Assembly (NCBI GenBank): GCA_949317995.1 | Contig: OX439042.1 | Span: forward strand, 20,687,174-20,751,173 | Origin: Acholoe squamosa | Lineage: Eukaryota; Annelida; Polychaeta; Phyllodocida; Polynoidae | Length of the DNA stretch: 64,000 bases | Reading direction: 5' to 3' | Shown here: in pieces, positions 10,301 to 19,846 of the stretch | Numbering within the stretch: position 1 is the first letter of the stretch | How the letters are laid out: the number at the start of each line of letters is the position of its first letter | Notes under the pieces: model-generated | What the model was told of the DNA's origin: nothing | The model's input: the letters and a program-made list of their open reading frames with translations, nothing else | Database searches by the model: none | Translations under genes and position numbers: made by a program

Positions 10301-13212
10301 GATTGATTAACCAAGGATGTTAATTCTGTAAGAATTACCCATAAACTAATTACCGATGGTGAGCTACAAGTCTGTGGGTGGTGATTGATTACAGACGGTT
10401 ATGACACGTCAGACGTACGTTACGTTTGGACGCACGGCATCTCACACTCCATCAAAATGGCGGCCGACATGCGTCTCTCACAGTTTGATCTCATTGATTA
10501 TCCAGCTGGGAACGACAGTGGACACCGTGGAAAAGGTGGTACCCTTTCACATTTAGCTGGTCCACACAGGGCATTATACAGTGACAATTTATTTGTATAG
10601 AGGCCTGTTGCTACATTTATTATCCTTTTTTCTTAGAATTTAAAACATACATCATTTAGAAAGCAGTGTTGTTCTTGTGAGCGGTCACAGAGAAATGATG
10701 TTCCACACACCCCAGTGTGATGCATCCGTTCTTCCTGGCAGCTTGCATAGGTAACCCTGAAAGCTCAACTTATGTTTGATACAGCAAGTTTACATGGCTA
10801 TGTGAAAGTTGTTTTTAATGCTAGGAGATATATAATCTCCAACGATGGTTATGGTGTCTTATCTTTAATATGACAGGGAAAATATGGCGGCCCGGCAATA
10901 GAGGCGTTGAGGGGAAATATTCTACCCTGTATGTTGTGTTCAAACTGCGGCGTCATATGGGTTATTTCATGATCAATGTCTATGTACCCTGCACCCTTCT
11001 CACTGTGATATCATGGGTCGGCTTCTGGATCAACAGGGAGGCCACTGCCGACAGGATGACACTGGGTAGGTCCAGGAGGAATCCTGCTTATCTTGAATTG
11101 TAGCTACCTGTATGCCTAATTGACATTGTCGCTCCATTCTTTCTCCATTATGCCAAGTGAATATATTGTAAATACCCAGTGATATCTTCCAATGATTGAT
11201 TTGAGATCCTGGCAAAAATGCTCATTTCCCTATACTACTTACAGTTTTGACCGTTGTCCGTCGAGCCAGCGGAATATTTACCTTTCGTATACTAATTACA
11301 AATAAAAAAAACCCAGCAATTTGGGCCCCGTTTCTAACACATCCAGCTATGGGACAAACACCACAGAAATGTGGCATTAACAGATAACCTCTGAATATAG
11401 CTCCTTTTGTCTTATACGTCTACAGGCATCACCACAGTGCTGACCATGTGCTTCCTGGGTATCGATAACAGGAATGACCTTCCCAAGGTATCCTATTCTA
11501 CAGCACTGGACTACTTCGTTGCCGTGTGCTTCCTATTTGTACTAGCCACTGCTATACAGTTTGCCGGGGTGCACTTCTTCACCAAACATGGCAGTGGGGA
11601 GATCTACCATGACGCAGCGAGTCAGTCCGGGCAGGAGGTATGGAGATACTAGTAGACTTGTACTAGCGGACTTTACTTTGCAGTCGGGATAGGTTTTTAA
11701 ATTCCCTTATATTGATACTTCTTTACTTGAAGCCCTTTAACAGATACTCGAGGTGGCCTTGTGGCCCCCTGCAGCTTTCCATCTAGGCTACATGTACTAT
11801 AGACCTAATTACAATAGTAACATACACATTGATGTACCATGGACAATATAAGCTCTTATATTTACTCAAAGACTCGTATGCAATATAGGCTCTTATATAC
11901 CCACAGATCCGTATGCAATGTGACAATGAGTTCTCCAGAAGGATATTTTTCTGTGAAGGGTTGCCTTTGCTATGAGTACTGGTGTTAAGTGATGAGAGAG
12001 GGAGTAGAGCCAAAGAGAGAAGATGTCTAGATGTGTATACCATCCATAGTTTAGGTACACACGTGATTACACGACTGGTCTATATCCAAAGCATCATGCT
12101 CTACGCCCTATCATAATATTCTGATCGATAGTCACGATTGCAGGGTCTGCTTGAATATTACACAGTAAAAAATAATGTTCAAAATCTTAGTCAGATATTA
12201 GTCAAAAAGGCTAACTTTCTAACAATACCTAGTCAAAAGCATGTGCCTAAGTGTCCAAGTTTTTCTTAGTCAAATACGACTAACCATTAGTCAAAGTGCC
12301 CAACTTGCCTTGGCTTGCCTGATTTTGACTAAGATTCCTCAGTGGTTTTGACTAAGTGTGCAATCTAATAATGGTGAGTGTAAGCTCTGTATATAGGATC
12401 CACATCCCACAAATAATAATCTCATCATTTAGGAAGCATACATGTGAAATGCATGCCTCACATCATTTTCATTAGAGTCCCGGAGTCAATTACTCTTGGT
12501 TTCCCACAAAGAAGCAGATACATCTGTGGATATTTTATTTATCTAGATTCCCACAGAAAAGGTGTAATTATCTGTCTACCTAGTTTATTTAACAAATCAT
12601 TAAACTATTTGACATATTTTGCCAAGCTTGATGTTATATTGAATTGTGAAAGCCTCAAAATTATACAGCGCCTGAAAATCCCCATCATTTTGACATCCAT
12701 CGAATAGTTTATGGTACACAGCCAACAGAAAAATCCTGTTTCAAACCATGCTGCCACCTGGTGTGTAAAGGCAATACTATGCCAATATAGCTTAGTCAAA
12801 TTCACTAAGAGATCTTAGTCAAAGTGACTAAGTGACAGTGACTAAGATAAGTTAGCTTGCCTGAAACTCCCAGCAGATACCTTATTCAAGATTGTGGTTG
12901 GAGAGAGAAACTGATATGGGTAGTCAATGTGACTAAAATAAACTAAACATTGTTAGTCACACATTAGTCATATGTACTAACTAAGATTATTTGGGCGTTT
13001 TGACTAAGTTAAGTTAGACTGACTAACATGGATTTTCTTTTCTGTGTATGTTATAAGACCCTGACAGAAAGACAGAGAGAGAGAGACAGAGAGAGAGACA
13101 GAGACAGAGAGAGAGACAGAAACAGACAGAGAGACAGAGACACCCAGACAGACAGAGACAGACAGAGAGACAGAGACACTTAGACAGACAGAGGCAGAAA
13201 AATAGAGAGGGA

Positions 13213-13288
<76 letters not shown>

Positions 13289-13692
13289 GACGGAGAGAAC
13301 GAGAGCGCATATATTATAACTATAAGCACCATTTCTGTTTTCTCCAGGATGATGAGGACGATGATATGGAAAGACAAACCTACGTCATCAAGGGACGACA
13401 CGTCAACGGGGAGGCCATAGTCATGTTCGCGGAGGCCCCTGCGTCTCTGCAACGCGGCCCAAGACGCTCAATACCTACAGATCACCACTGCTGCCGGAAG
13501 TTCCTTAATTGTCTTCTAGGTAACGCTATTTACCGGCAGAACCATTCGACACCATCGGACCCTGGGTACAACAGCGTCAGTGTGATCGACAAGGTGTCTC
13601 GTTATCTCTTCCCAACTTCATTCTTGATTTTCAATATATGTTATTGGTCGTCATATCTCAATGACGGAGGAGAAAACAGCAGGCTATCATGA
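7304..13692 (+). CDS. Cys-loop GABA-gated ion channel subunit, GRD-like
   Basis: Plasma-membrane pentameric ligand-gated channel subunit. Coding exons: 7304-7574, 8947-9014, 9323-9543, 10022-10104, 10395-10535, 10877-11065, 11426-11637, 13348-13692. All junctions are GT/AG and in phase, giving 509 residues. Visible parts: signal peptide (hydrophobic about 23-40), ligand-binding domain with [10 protein letters not shown], Cys-loop C194-x13-C208, M1 (about 289-313), M2 with GITTVLTM (about 324-343), M3 (about 350-375), a short acidic M3-M4 loop, and M4 (about 481-499). M2-M3 ([21 protein letters not shown]) resembles the insect GRD subunit more than vertebrate alpha or rho. The residues before M2 are TADR, where typical anion channels have PAR. 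Exon 3 was started at 9323, not at the ATG 9332, because this restores an ungapped alignment and a 221-bp exon. A poly(A) signal lies at 14017. Confidence 0.92.
8105..8364. mobile_element. MITE, GGGAGTG family (Harbinger-like), 260 bp
   Basis: Ends are inverted repeats (GGGAGTGATCATG at left, TGATCACTCCC at right) flanked by TTA on both sides. The interior has long G runs and repeated GGGTCAGAATTTTTTC blocks, shared with the copies at 34826, 35499 and 32917. A TTA/TAA duplication with GGG ends fits PIF/Harbinger; no transposase is present. It lies in intron 1 of the GABA receptor gene. Confidence 0.8.
8395..8640. repeat. Tandem repeat, about 82-bp unit
   Basis: The block TTAAAATCGACAAAGGACATAG with GGTTGGATGACAAGG recurs at an 82-bp spacing (about 8471 and 8553), with partial units on either side. 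It lies in receptor intron 1. A related array in the opposite orientation lies at about 9605-9835 in intron 3. Confidence 0.7.
9605..9835. repeat. Tandem repeat, about 80-bp unit, inverted relative to 8395-8640
   Basis: CATGTCGATTTTAAG recurs near 9622, 9701 and 9784 (the last diverged), with conserved flanks (ATGTCACATGTC). Its reverse complement gives TTTCTTAAAATCGACA, as in the array at 8395-8640. It follows a poly-G run at 9582-9595. Confidence 0.65.
12161..13046. mobile_element. Non-autonomous DNA transposon with TTAGTCAAA subterminal repeats, 886 bp
   Basis: It begins CACAGTAAAAAA and ends TTTTCTGTG, flanked by TA on both sides. Within the outer 200 bp of each end the short motif TTAGTCA / TGACTAA occurs many times in both orientations; such subterminal arrays are typical transposase-binding regions. 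The centre (about 12360-12770) lacks the motif and has no transposase ORF. It lies in the last intron of the GABA receptor gene. Superfamily not determined; the TA flanks suggest a Tc1/mariner-type mover. Confidence 0.65.
13063..13292. repeat. GA/GACA microsatellite
   Basis: About 230 bp of purine-rich simple sequence: (GA)n, (GACA)n and mixtures, with a pure GACAGACA run near 13250-13285. It ends about 55 bp before the last receptor exon (13348), which still has its own pyrimidine tract (TTTCTGTTTTCTCCAG). Confidence 0.9.
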
Positions 13693-13738
13693 CAAACCTA
13701 AGTCCCTATTTGAAATTTAATTGTTTTAAGATATCAGC

Positions 13739-13940
13739 AGGGCGATTCATAAAAAGTGACGATCCATCTAAAATTAAACGAGGAATTTAGAAACGATCCT
13801 TGTAGAAAGACATTTCTGGAATAATTTGCAGAAAATGCACATCATATATAACCTTTCAGGCCCTAGAGGATATTAATTAAATCAATGATTATTGTAAATG
13901 AAATAGTGTGTATATATCGTGAGTTTTTATGAATCGCCCT
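13739..13940. mobile_element. MITE with AGGGCGATTCATAAAAA ends, 202 bp
   Basis: The left end AGGGCGATTCATAAAAA and the right end TTTTTATGAATCGCCCT are perfect inverted repeats, with further similarity inside (GTGACGATC / ATCGTGAGT). Target duplication is unclear. It lies 46 bp after the GABA receptor stop codon and before the poly(A) signal at 14017, so it is probably transcribed in the 3' untranslated region. Confidence 0.75.
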
Positions 13941-14016
13941 CCATACGTTCGATATGTGAGAAAAAAAAACAACTGAAAGTAGCCTGTTTCTAGGTACGCT
14001 ACTATGATGCCCTCTT

Positions 14017-14022
14017 AATAAA
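14017..14022 (+). terminator. Polyadenylation signal of the GABA receptor gene
   Basis: AATAAA, 325 bp after the stop codon. It is the first canonical signal downstream and lies in A-rich sequence. Confidence 0.5.
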
Positions 14023-15199
14023 GAAAGGAAAAGAAAGAAGTCATTTTAGTGTTATTTGACCAGGTATTGTGAGTGAAACATATCACGTTTTTGGCCAAAG
14101 TATAACTGCCACTGCATACATAGTGGAGATAAAATGTAAGAGAGTTTTTATAGTGCTCCTTATTTTTGGAGGGGGGGTGGCGGGGGGTTATCACGCGGAT
14201 GCAAAAAAAAAAGATGACCCGCTAAATGGGATATAAATGGCCCAACAGCGGTATGAGCCAGGGTGATATGAGAGTAGAGAAATATAGGCACCTATAGGGC
14301 ATTAGCACATTAGGCTATGGAGGCCGCCATTAGACCCCGACTGCACTATGACTAACACCTTCAGCCCCCGTCTCCGCAGTAAATGCCAGGGATGCTTCCC
14401 ATTGGTCAATAATACAATAGCCATGTGCCGTATAGCAGGTAGGCCTATGTTTGGTGCTAGATGCTTACTACAGCAATGACTTACATTATAGTTGGTGCCA
14501 TCACCAGGTTATTGGTTGTGGTAGTGCTGACGTCCTGTACCTATATGTAAGCCTTTTTTCTTTTTGTTTCCAGCAAAAATCAACTTATAGCTCTCACTTT
14601 CGTCTCGTAATGACTATAACCTACAGTAAGGCCTTGTGAATAAGTCAAGCAACTACCTCTTAATAGCTGCTAAGTACTTCGCATGACCTGTAATAACATG
14701 GTGGAATGAAGTGGTGGCTATAGGGAAACCAAGTATACAGCATGAAATAACCTAGGGCACTGTAAATACCGATCTAACTTCCCACCTCTAATGTATTAAT
14801 TCAATGAACTATGATGAACTGAATTAATCTATCAATTTATGGATGTATGCAATCATGGTGGAATGATTGTATCATAACTCTGAACTTGATTCGTTGTTCG
14901 GAAAACTTGTGTTGAAAATCATGAATAAATGGTTATGAGTACATAACCAAAAAAAGTCACATCCGGCTTTTAAATAAGCCGTACTTTTAAATAAGCCGTA
15001 CTGATATTGCTGGAGATTGAATGTGTGATTTAGATCACAGATGCCCCAGGGTCTGTCTGGTATGGCCAATCAAGTACCAGTAAAGCAGTATACTGTTTGG
15101 TAAGTCAGTGCTGTGCCATGAAGCAAGACCTCACCTGGTCTAGTTTATGAAGAAGGGGAAGGCCTACCTCAACAGCAGGCTTCATAACAGGGTACCTTC
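14023..15199. other. Intergenic, nothing recognised
   Basis: No supported gene. A 17-bp direct repeat (TTTTAAATAAGCCGTAC) is present in tandem near 14968-15001. G-rich and A-rich runs occur near 14170-14215. Confidence 0.4.
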
Positions 15200-15605
15200 T
15201 CACTCGGGTAAGTCGGATGGGGCCATCAAAGATGGGATCCATGAGAGGCGAGGCCCACGATAAATGAAGACCATGAGAGGTGTGGGTCATCAATGGTTTG
15301 GAGAGAGAGATGAGGGCCATTGAAGATGGGGCCCTGAGAGGCAAGAGTCACGAGAGGCGGGTGCCTTGAAAGATGGGACCATGAGAGGTGGGCAGCCATC
15401 AGACATGAGGGCCATCAAAACCATCAGCAATGGGGCCCATGATAGGTAGGGGCCATCAGATATGGGGCCATGAGAGGTGGGGGGCATCAAAAGTGGGGAG
15501 GAGACCATCGGCGATGGGCGTTAACATAGGTAGGGGCCATCAGGCATGGGGACCATTGAAGGTAGGGGCTATTAGAGGTAGGGCCATCAGATATGGGAGC
15601 CATAA
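15200..15605. repeat. Degenerate GGGCCAT minisatellite, block 1
   Basis: Purine-rich tandem repeats of short units of the type GGGGCCATCAGATATGGG and GCCATGAGAGGTGGG, variable in length and sequence. No ORF in it is credible. It continues beyond a SINE insertion at 15610-15792. Confidence 0.8.
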
Positions 15606-15609
15606 ATGG

Positions 15610-15792
15610 GAGTGAGTGAGTAATAGATGTTTAACGCCATTTCGACAGCTGAGGTCATATTCATGGCGAGAACTACATTACACAATTTCGTAGAGGAATG
15701 AGTCAGTGCCCGCGCATATGTGCACCACACACATCCTGAGGGGATAGGAAAGAGGAGAAATAGACCCTTTTAAGTGGGCTAGGGAGGCCCGC
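15610..15792 (-). mobile_element. SINE-like dispersed repeat, copy A
   Basis: Read on the minus strand it has CTAGCCCACTT, a pyrimidine block, GGATGTGTGTGGTGCACATATGCG, then GTCGAAATGGCGTTAAACATCTATTACTCACTCACTC at the 3' end. The same order occurs at 38756-38945 (+) and partly at 51925-52105 (+). The simple-repeat tail defines the 3' end. It interrupts the GGGCCAT minisatellite. Confidence 0.75.
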
Positions 15793-16310
15793 CATAAATG
15801 GGATATGAGAGGTAGGAGTCATCAGGTATGGGGGCTATATATAGGCTATGAGAGGTAGGGGCCTTCAGACACGAGGGACCATCAGAGATGGAGGCATCAG
15901 GCCTGGGGCATCGAGAGGTGGGGGCCATGAGAGGTAGGGGCCATCAAATGTGGGGAGGAGACCATCAGCCATGGGGGCCATCTGACTTTGGTGCCATTAG
16001 TGTTGTGTGTCATAGGTAGGGGCCATCAGACATGGGAGCCATACAAGGGATATCAGAGGTATGGGGCCATTAGAAGTGTCCTTCACAGGTGGGCATCAGA
16101 GTTGGGGGGCTCCAGAGGTGAGGGTCATCAGTCATAATATACAAGAGACATATGGTCTGTTAGAAAAGGGGACATTCAGAGGTTGTGACCATCAGAGGCG
16201 GGGGCGTTCAGAGGTTGTGGCCATCAGAGTTGGGGGGGGGGGGTTCAGAGGTGGTGGCCTACAGAGATGATGGCCATCCACGGTGGGGGCCTTCAGAGGC
16301 AATTGAAGAT
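15793..16310. repeat. Degenerate GGGCCAT minisatellite, block 2
   Basis: Continuation of the array at 15200-15605 with the same unit types (GGGGCCATCAGACATGGG, GTGGCCATCAGAG, GGCCTTCAGAGG). It ends near 16310. Confidence 0.75.
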
Positions 16311-17362
16311 ATTGTCATAATGCCTTAGTACCGCCACCTTTTTGGTCCCATGTTTCCAACCTCAAAAACATCCAGGTTTGTTCTATGTTTTAGGTGATGA
16401 TTGTGTATTTGTGTAATTTGACGCCGGGGCGATGTGAGCTTAGACATCAAGATGGGTGGTGTGCGCTTATTAAAGTTAATACCTAAGGATTTGGTGCCGC
16501 TGCCAAAGGGAAAGTTAATAGATAAAGCAGCAGGGAGTCATTAGAGGTTGTACACAGTGTGTAACATTCACAAAGGGCGATACTCATCATGGTGCTGTGG
16601 TCAGCCTAATCACCTCCAGGTCATAAATGACCACTCCCCAAATACAGAGCTGCTCATTGTCAAGACTTTGTCTGGTGAATTCTGTGGGTGATTCTAATCT
16701 GGTGTGCTCAGATGGTATCTGATTTTAATGCGATAACACCTATCAAGGAGGATGATGACCTGCCAGCATGTGGCAGCGTCAAATCCTTAGGTATAAACTT
16801 AGTATGGGTACTCTATAGAATGACGCACCTCTCACTGAGCCCGTCAGTGCCTCTCCCGGGGCCTAACCATGACAATGTTATATAGCCCCTTACTGTCATA
16901 TAACATAAATGATATCATGTCCCTTGAGAAACGGTAACAAACTAAGATGAAAAGACGACTTTGAATACTGCAAATTTTTAATGACTCAATTTGACCACAG
17001 GAATGTCGAATCCTCTGTAATGTGATACATCGAATATCCCGGATATATAACAAGCCTATTTTAGTATGATAATTTTTAAAAAACACATTAAAAGCTGTAA
17101 TATAATTTAAAATGTCAAAACTCATACAAACAACACATCCATACTCTCAATTTATCCATGTATGAATACAACTGTACAACAACCAAGCGCCATTCATCAC
17201 AGAAAATGGAGATGAAAAGAGAATGGGAAGGCAGTTCCAACTACCCATATGGCAGTTTACAATGTAATAATCATAAACATTGTCAATGCAATAATAATCA
17301 TGAAAGTCATTTTGCTGTTGTTGCTTGTGTTTGTTCTCAAATTGTCAAAGTCATTTTATAGA
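16311..17362. other. Intergenic, downstream of TXNDC9
   Basis: No gene recognised. It should contain the TXNDC9 3' untranslated region (minus strand, from 17362 downward), but I see no canonical AATAAA on that strand close to the stop codon. Confidence 0.4.
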
Positions 17363-18031
17363 TCACCAATCATCGTCACTGCTATCTGAATCGTTTTCTC
17401 TTATCGACTTCTTTTGGTTTCCAAGGATGGTGACTTTCTTCTGGTTGGGCTGCCATGGTGGGGTGAGCAGGTCACCAGAATAGTGCACAATGTCATTCTG
17501 TCCCATCCTCCACTCCAACATCACAGCTGGGAAATCATCTACACCACCCATGTCATCAAACCCAATGATCCAGTCACAGGTCTTACTGTCCTTAGACATG
17601 CAAATAGTGGGGAGAACCTTGATCCGCAGGCGCTGTGTAAGGAATGGACACTTCTCTGCATTGATCTTGCAGAACTTTGTTTCCAGATGCTTTGGGGCAA
17701 GCTCAGCCATGTGTTTGTCGATGATCTTGCAGCGCTCAGTGCTATCTCTGTAGAAGTGGCAGGCAACCCGCTTGTTCTTCTTGCATACCTCAAAGAATTC
17801 TTTCTCTTCTGGGATCTCTTCGTATTTACCATGCCCTTGAGCAAGCCATTCTTGTTTCTGTGCTTGCTGCTTTTTCATGGCTGCCAATCGCTTTTTCCGC
17901 AGTGTCTCCATATCATCCTCGTCAAGCTTGTCCAGTTTTTCGATCTCAGCATCGAGCTGTGCCTCTGCCATCTGGGCAGCATGCATCAGCTGCGCCTCTA
18001 CGGCCTGCTGCATCATGGCTTGTGCGTCCAT
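17363..18031 (-). CDS. TXNDC9: Thioredoxin domain-containing protein 9 (phosducin-like)
   Basis: A single coding exon of 222 residues; human TXNDC9 is 226. The ATG at 18031 lies exactly at a splice acceptor (TTGATATTTCAG/ATGGAC), so the 5' untranslated exon is separate. Family landmarks: N-terminal helix EIEKLDKLDEDDMETLRKKR, the motif QKQEWLAQGHGKYEEIPEEK, the thioredoxin-fold core with CHFYRDSTERCKIIDKH, HLETKFCKINAEKCPFL, cis-Pro loop KVLPTI, and an acidic tail ending DSDSSDDDW. No CxxC redox motif is present in the fold, as expected. Known role of the family: binds the cytosolic chaperonin CCT and modulates tubulin/actin folding. Two possible 5'-exon donors on the minus strand lie at about 18957 and at 19598. 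The gene is head-to-head with IDS. Confidence 0.95.
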   Translation of the reverse strand: MDAQAMMQQAVEAQLMHAAQMAEAQLDAEIEKLDKLDEDDMETLRKKRLAAMKKQQAQKQEWLAQGHGKYEEIPEEKEFFEVCKKNKRVACHFYRDSTERCKIIDKHMAELAPKHLETKFCKINAEKCPFLTQRLRIKVLPTICMSKDSKTCDWIIGFDDMGGVDDFPAVMLEWRMGQNDIVHYSGDLLTPPWQPNQKKVTILGNQKKSIRENDSDSSDDDW

Positions 18032-19598
18032 CTGAAATATCAAATACCAAGCTTGAAATCATCTGTAAGTGTCATCCCCCAATTTTTGGCAAAATCATAC
18101 TGCCACTAACATATTTATAGGTGACATTCACTGGCATGTTTTTTACACGTGCTTTGAAACTATTAACATAGGTAAAAGGATTTTAATCAAAAGGGCAAAG
18201 TAGCCTGCATCATGCCATCTTATGCAAGCCATTTCCCTCTAATGTTTACCCATGACCGACCAGAGGCCTCCATATTGGCATTTTTAGTGTACTGCAAAAA
18301 GAGCCGGGACACCTCAGTTCCCAGTACTAGTTAGACTAAAGAAGCTTGGCCAAGCGCCAAGCTAATGAGCATCTTAAATATGAATATTTATATGGCCTGT
18401 GTAAGAGTAAAATGCCTGCATAAGACGCCAAGATACAGGTCACTATAGCCGGACTGTTTCAGTCATCTGACTGGATCAGTAGTCAAGGAGGAGCCCTGTG
18501 ACGCTGTGTGCGGGGACGTCCATCTGATCGAGTCAGGACGGATCAAACATGTTTGATATGCTCTGATCCGATCAGATGTCTCAGTCAGATGTCCCCTTTA
18601 CTGCAATACTGGTACAATAAGTTTTCGGCAATAATGAATCTCGACTCCCCCTTCTGGAGCCACCTCTGAATGCTGCCCCACTATTAAGTATTATAGATGA
18701 AGCACGCATCTTGAAAGCAAAAATCATCCACTGATTGAAGTGTGTTTATCCTCAATTTGTGAGGAAAATTAAATGAAACCACTCTGCAGTACTACCACTG
18801 ACTAGGCCTAGCCCTAGGCCTACCAGGCTGGACCCATCCAGTCCGAGATACTACGGGCTGGAGCCTGGAGTCGGACCGTCACTTGATATTTGCGCCAGGT
18901 TGGTGTGTACAGTATTGGACACTATACAGTCAGGACAAGACATAATACACACTCACCTTCAATTAGATTCTTATCTAGAACAAGGTCCCTTGTCAAGGGG
19001 GGCAATAAAACAATTAACTGGAAGACATATCCAGTGAAATGCACAGCTGATCCCATGCTATTGTATTGAACTGATATCGATAGCCGCCGGCTAAGGCTAA
19101 GTTAGGCTAAGGCCAAGGGTAGGTTGATAGTTGTGTATTCACCAATAAAATACTGCCTTAGCCTTAGCCTTAGGGTTTTACACAAATTACTGAGTACTAC
19201 TGTACTACTGAGTCTGAGTAGATCTGAGATACGTGTTGCCAACACGTATCTCCAACACTGTTGGTGCTGGTACCCAATCAATGGCATTGGATGATTGATG
19301 TGGACCGTGGTAGTCCCATAACCTAACCAGGCCTACAGGCTACCCTACCTATACTATGTCTATGGTATAGTATAGTATAGGCTTTAAATACTAATACAAC
19401 GATCGGGACCGAATGTGCCTGTGTAAGTGTGACATGAGAATGTAAGATGAATCATCGACAAACGCAGGACTGTGTGAGTCACTGAGTGTGACTAGTCTAG
19501 GCCTACACTTCTTGGATGATCAGTTTCAAAAATCATGATTGTACTACGTACGATATAGCAATTATAGACACGAATTTCATGGTAAATGGACACCTACC

Positions 19599-19846
19599 TT
19601 TTAGCCTAACTGGTGTACTGCCTGAATGTGTTCAGTCCTGTCTATGCACGTGTATAAACACAACTAAACAGCACCCGCAAATCTTTGCCTGCCGCGTTTC
19701 CAAGCAATTCACCGGAAGAGGAAATTAAACGTAGAAAGTACAAAACACGTGCGCATACACTACCCGTTGCAACTGAGCGTTGTTTACAAACAGACGAAGA
19801 CGTCAAGATGTTATATCAACACCAAATTTCATCGAAATAGAACAAC
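19599..19846. promoter_or_regulatory. Likely bidirectional promoter TXNDC9 / IDS
   Basis: The stretch lies between a candidate TXNDC9 5'-exon donor (minus strand, at 19598) and the IDS start codon. It contains an ETS-like ACCGGAAGAGG (19711), a CACGTG E-box (19746-19751) and a GACGTCA CRE-like site (about 19799). It is richer in CpG than its surroundings. Function is inferred from motif content and head-to-head layout. Confidence 0.5.

Noticed and set aside
13023..13452. Ser/Leu/Cys-rich ORFs on the minus strand
   Set aside because: Translation of the GA/GACA microsatellite.
15290..15615. ORFs with repeated MGPMIGRG / PSLMGP-like units
   Set aside because: Translation of the degenerate minisatellite in two frames; no start context or splice support.
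17414..18109. 231-codon plus-strand ORF
   Set aside because: Shadow of TXNDC9 on the opposite strand, caused by its codon composition.
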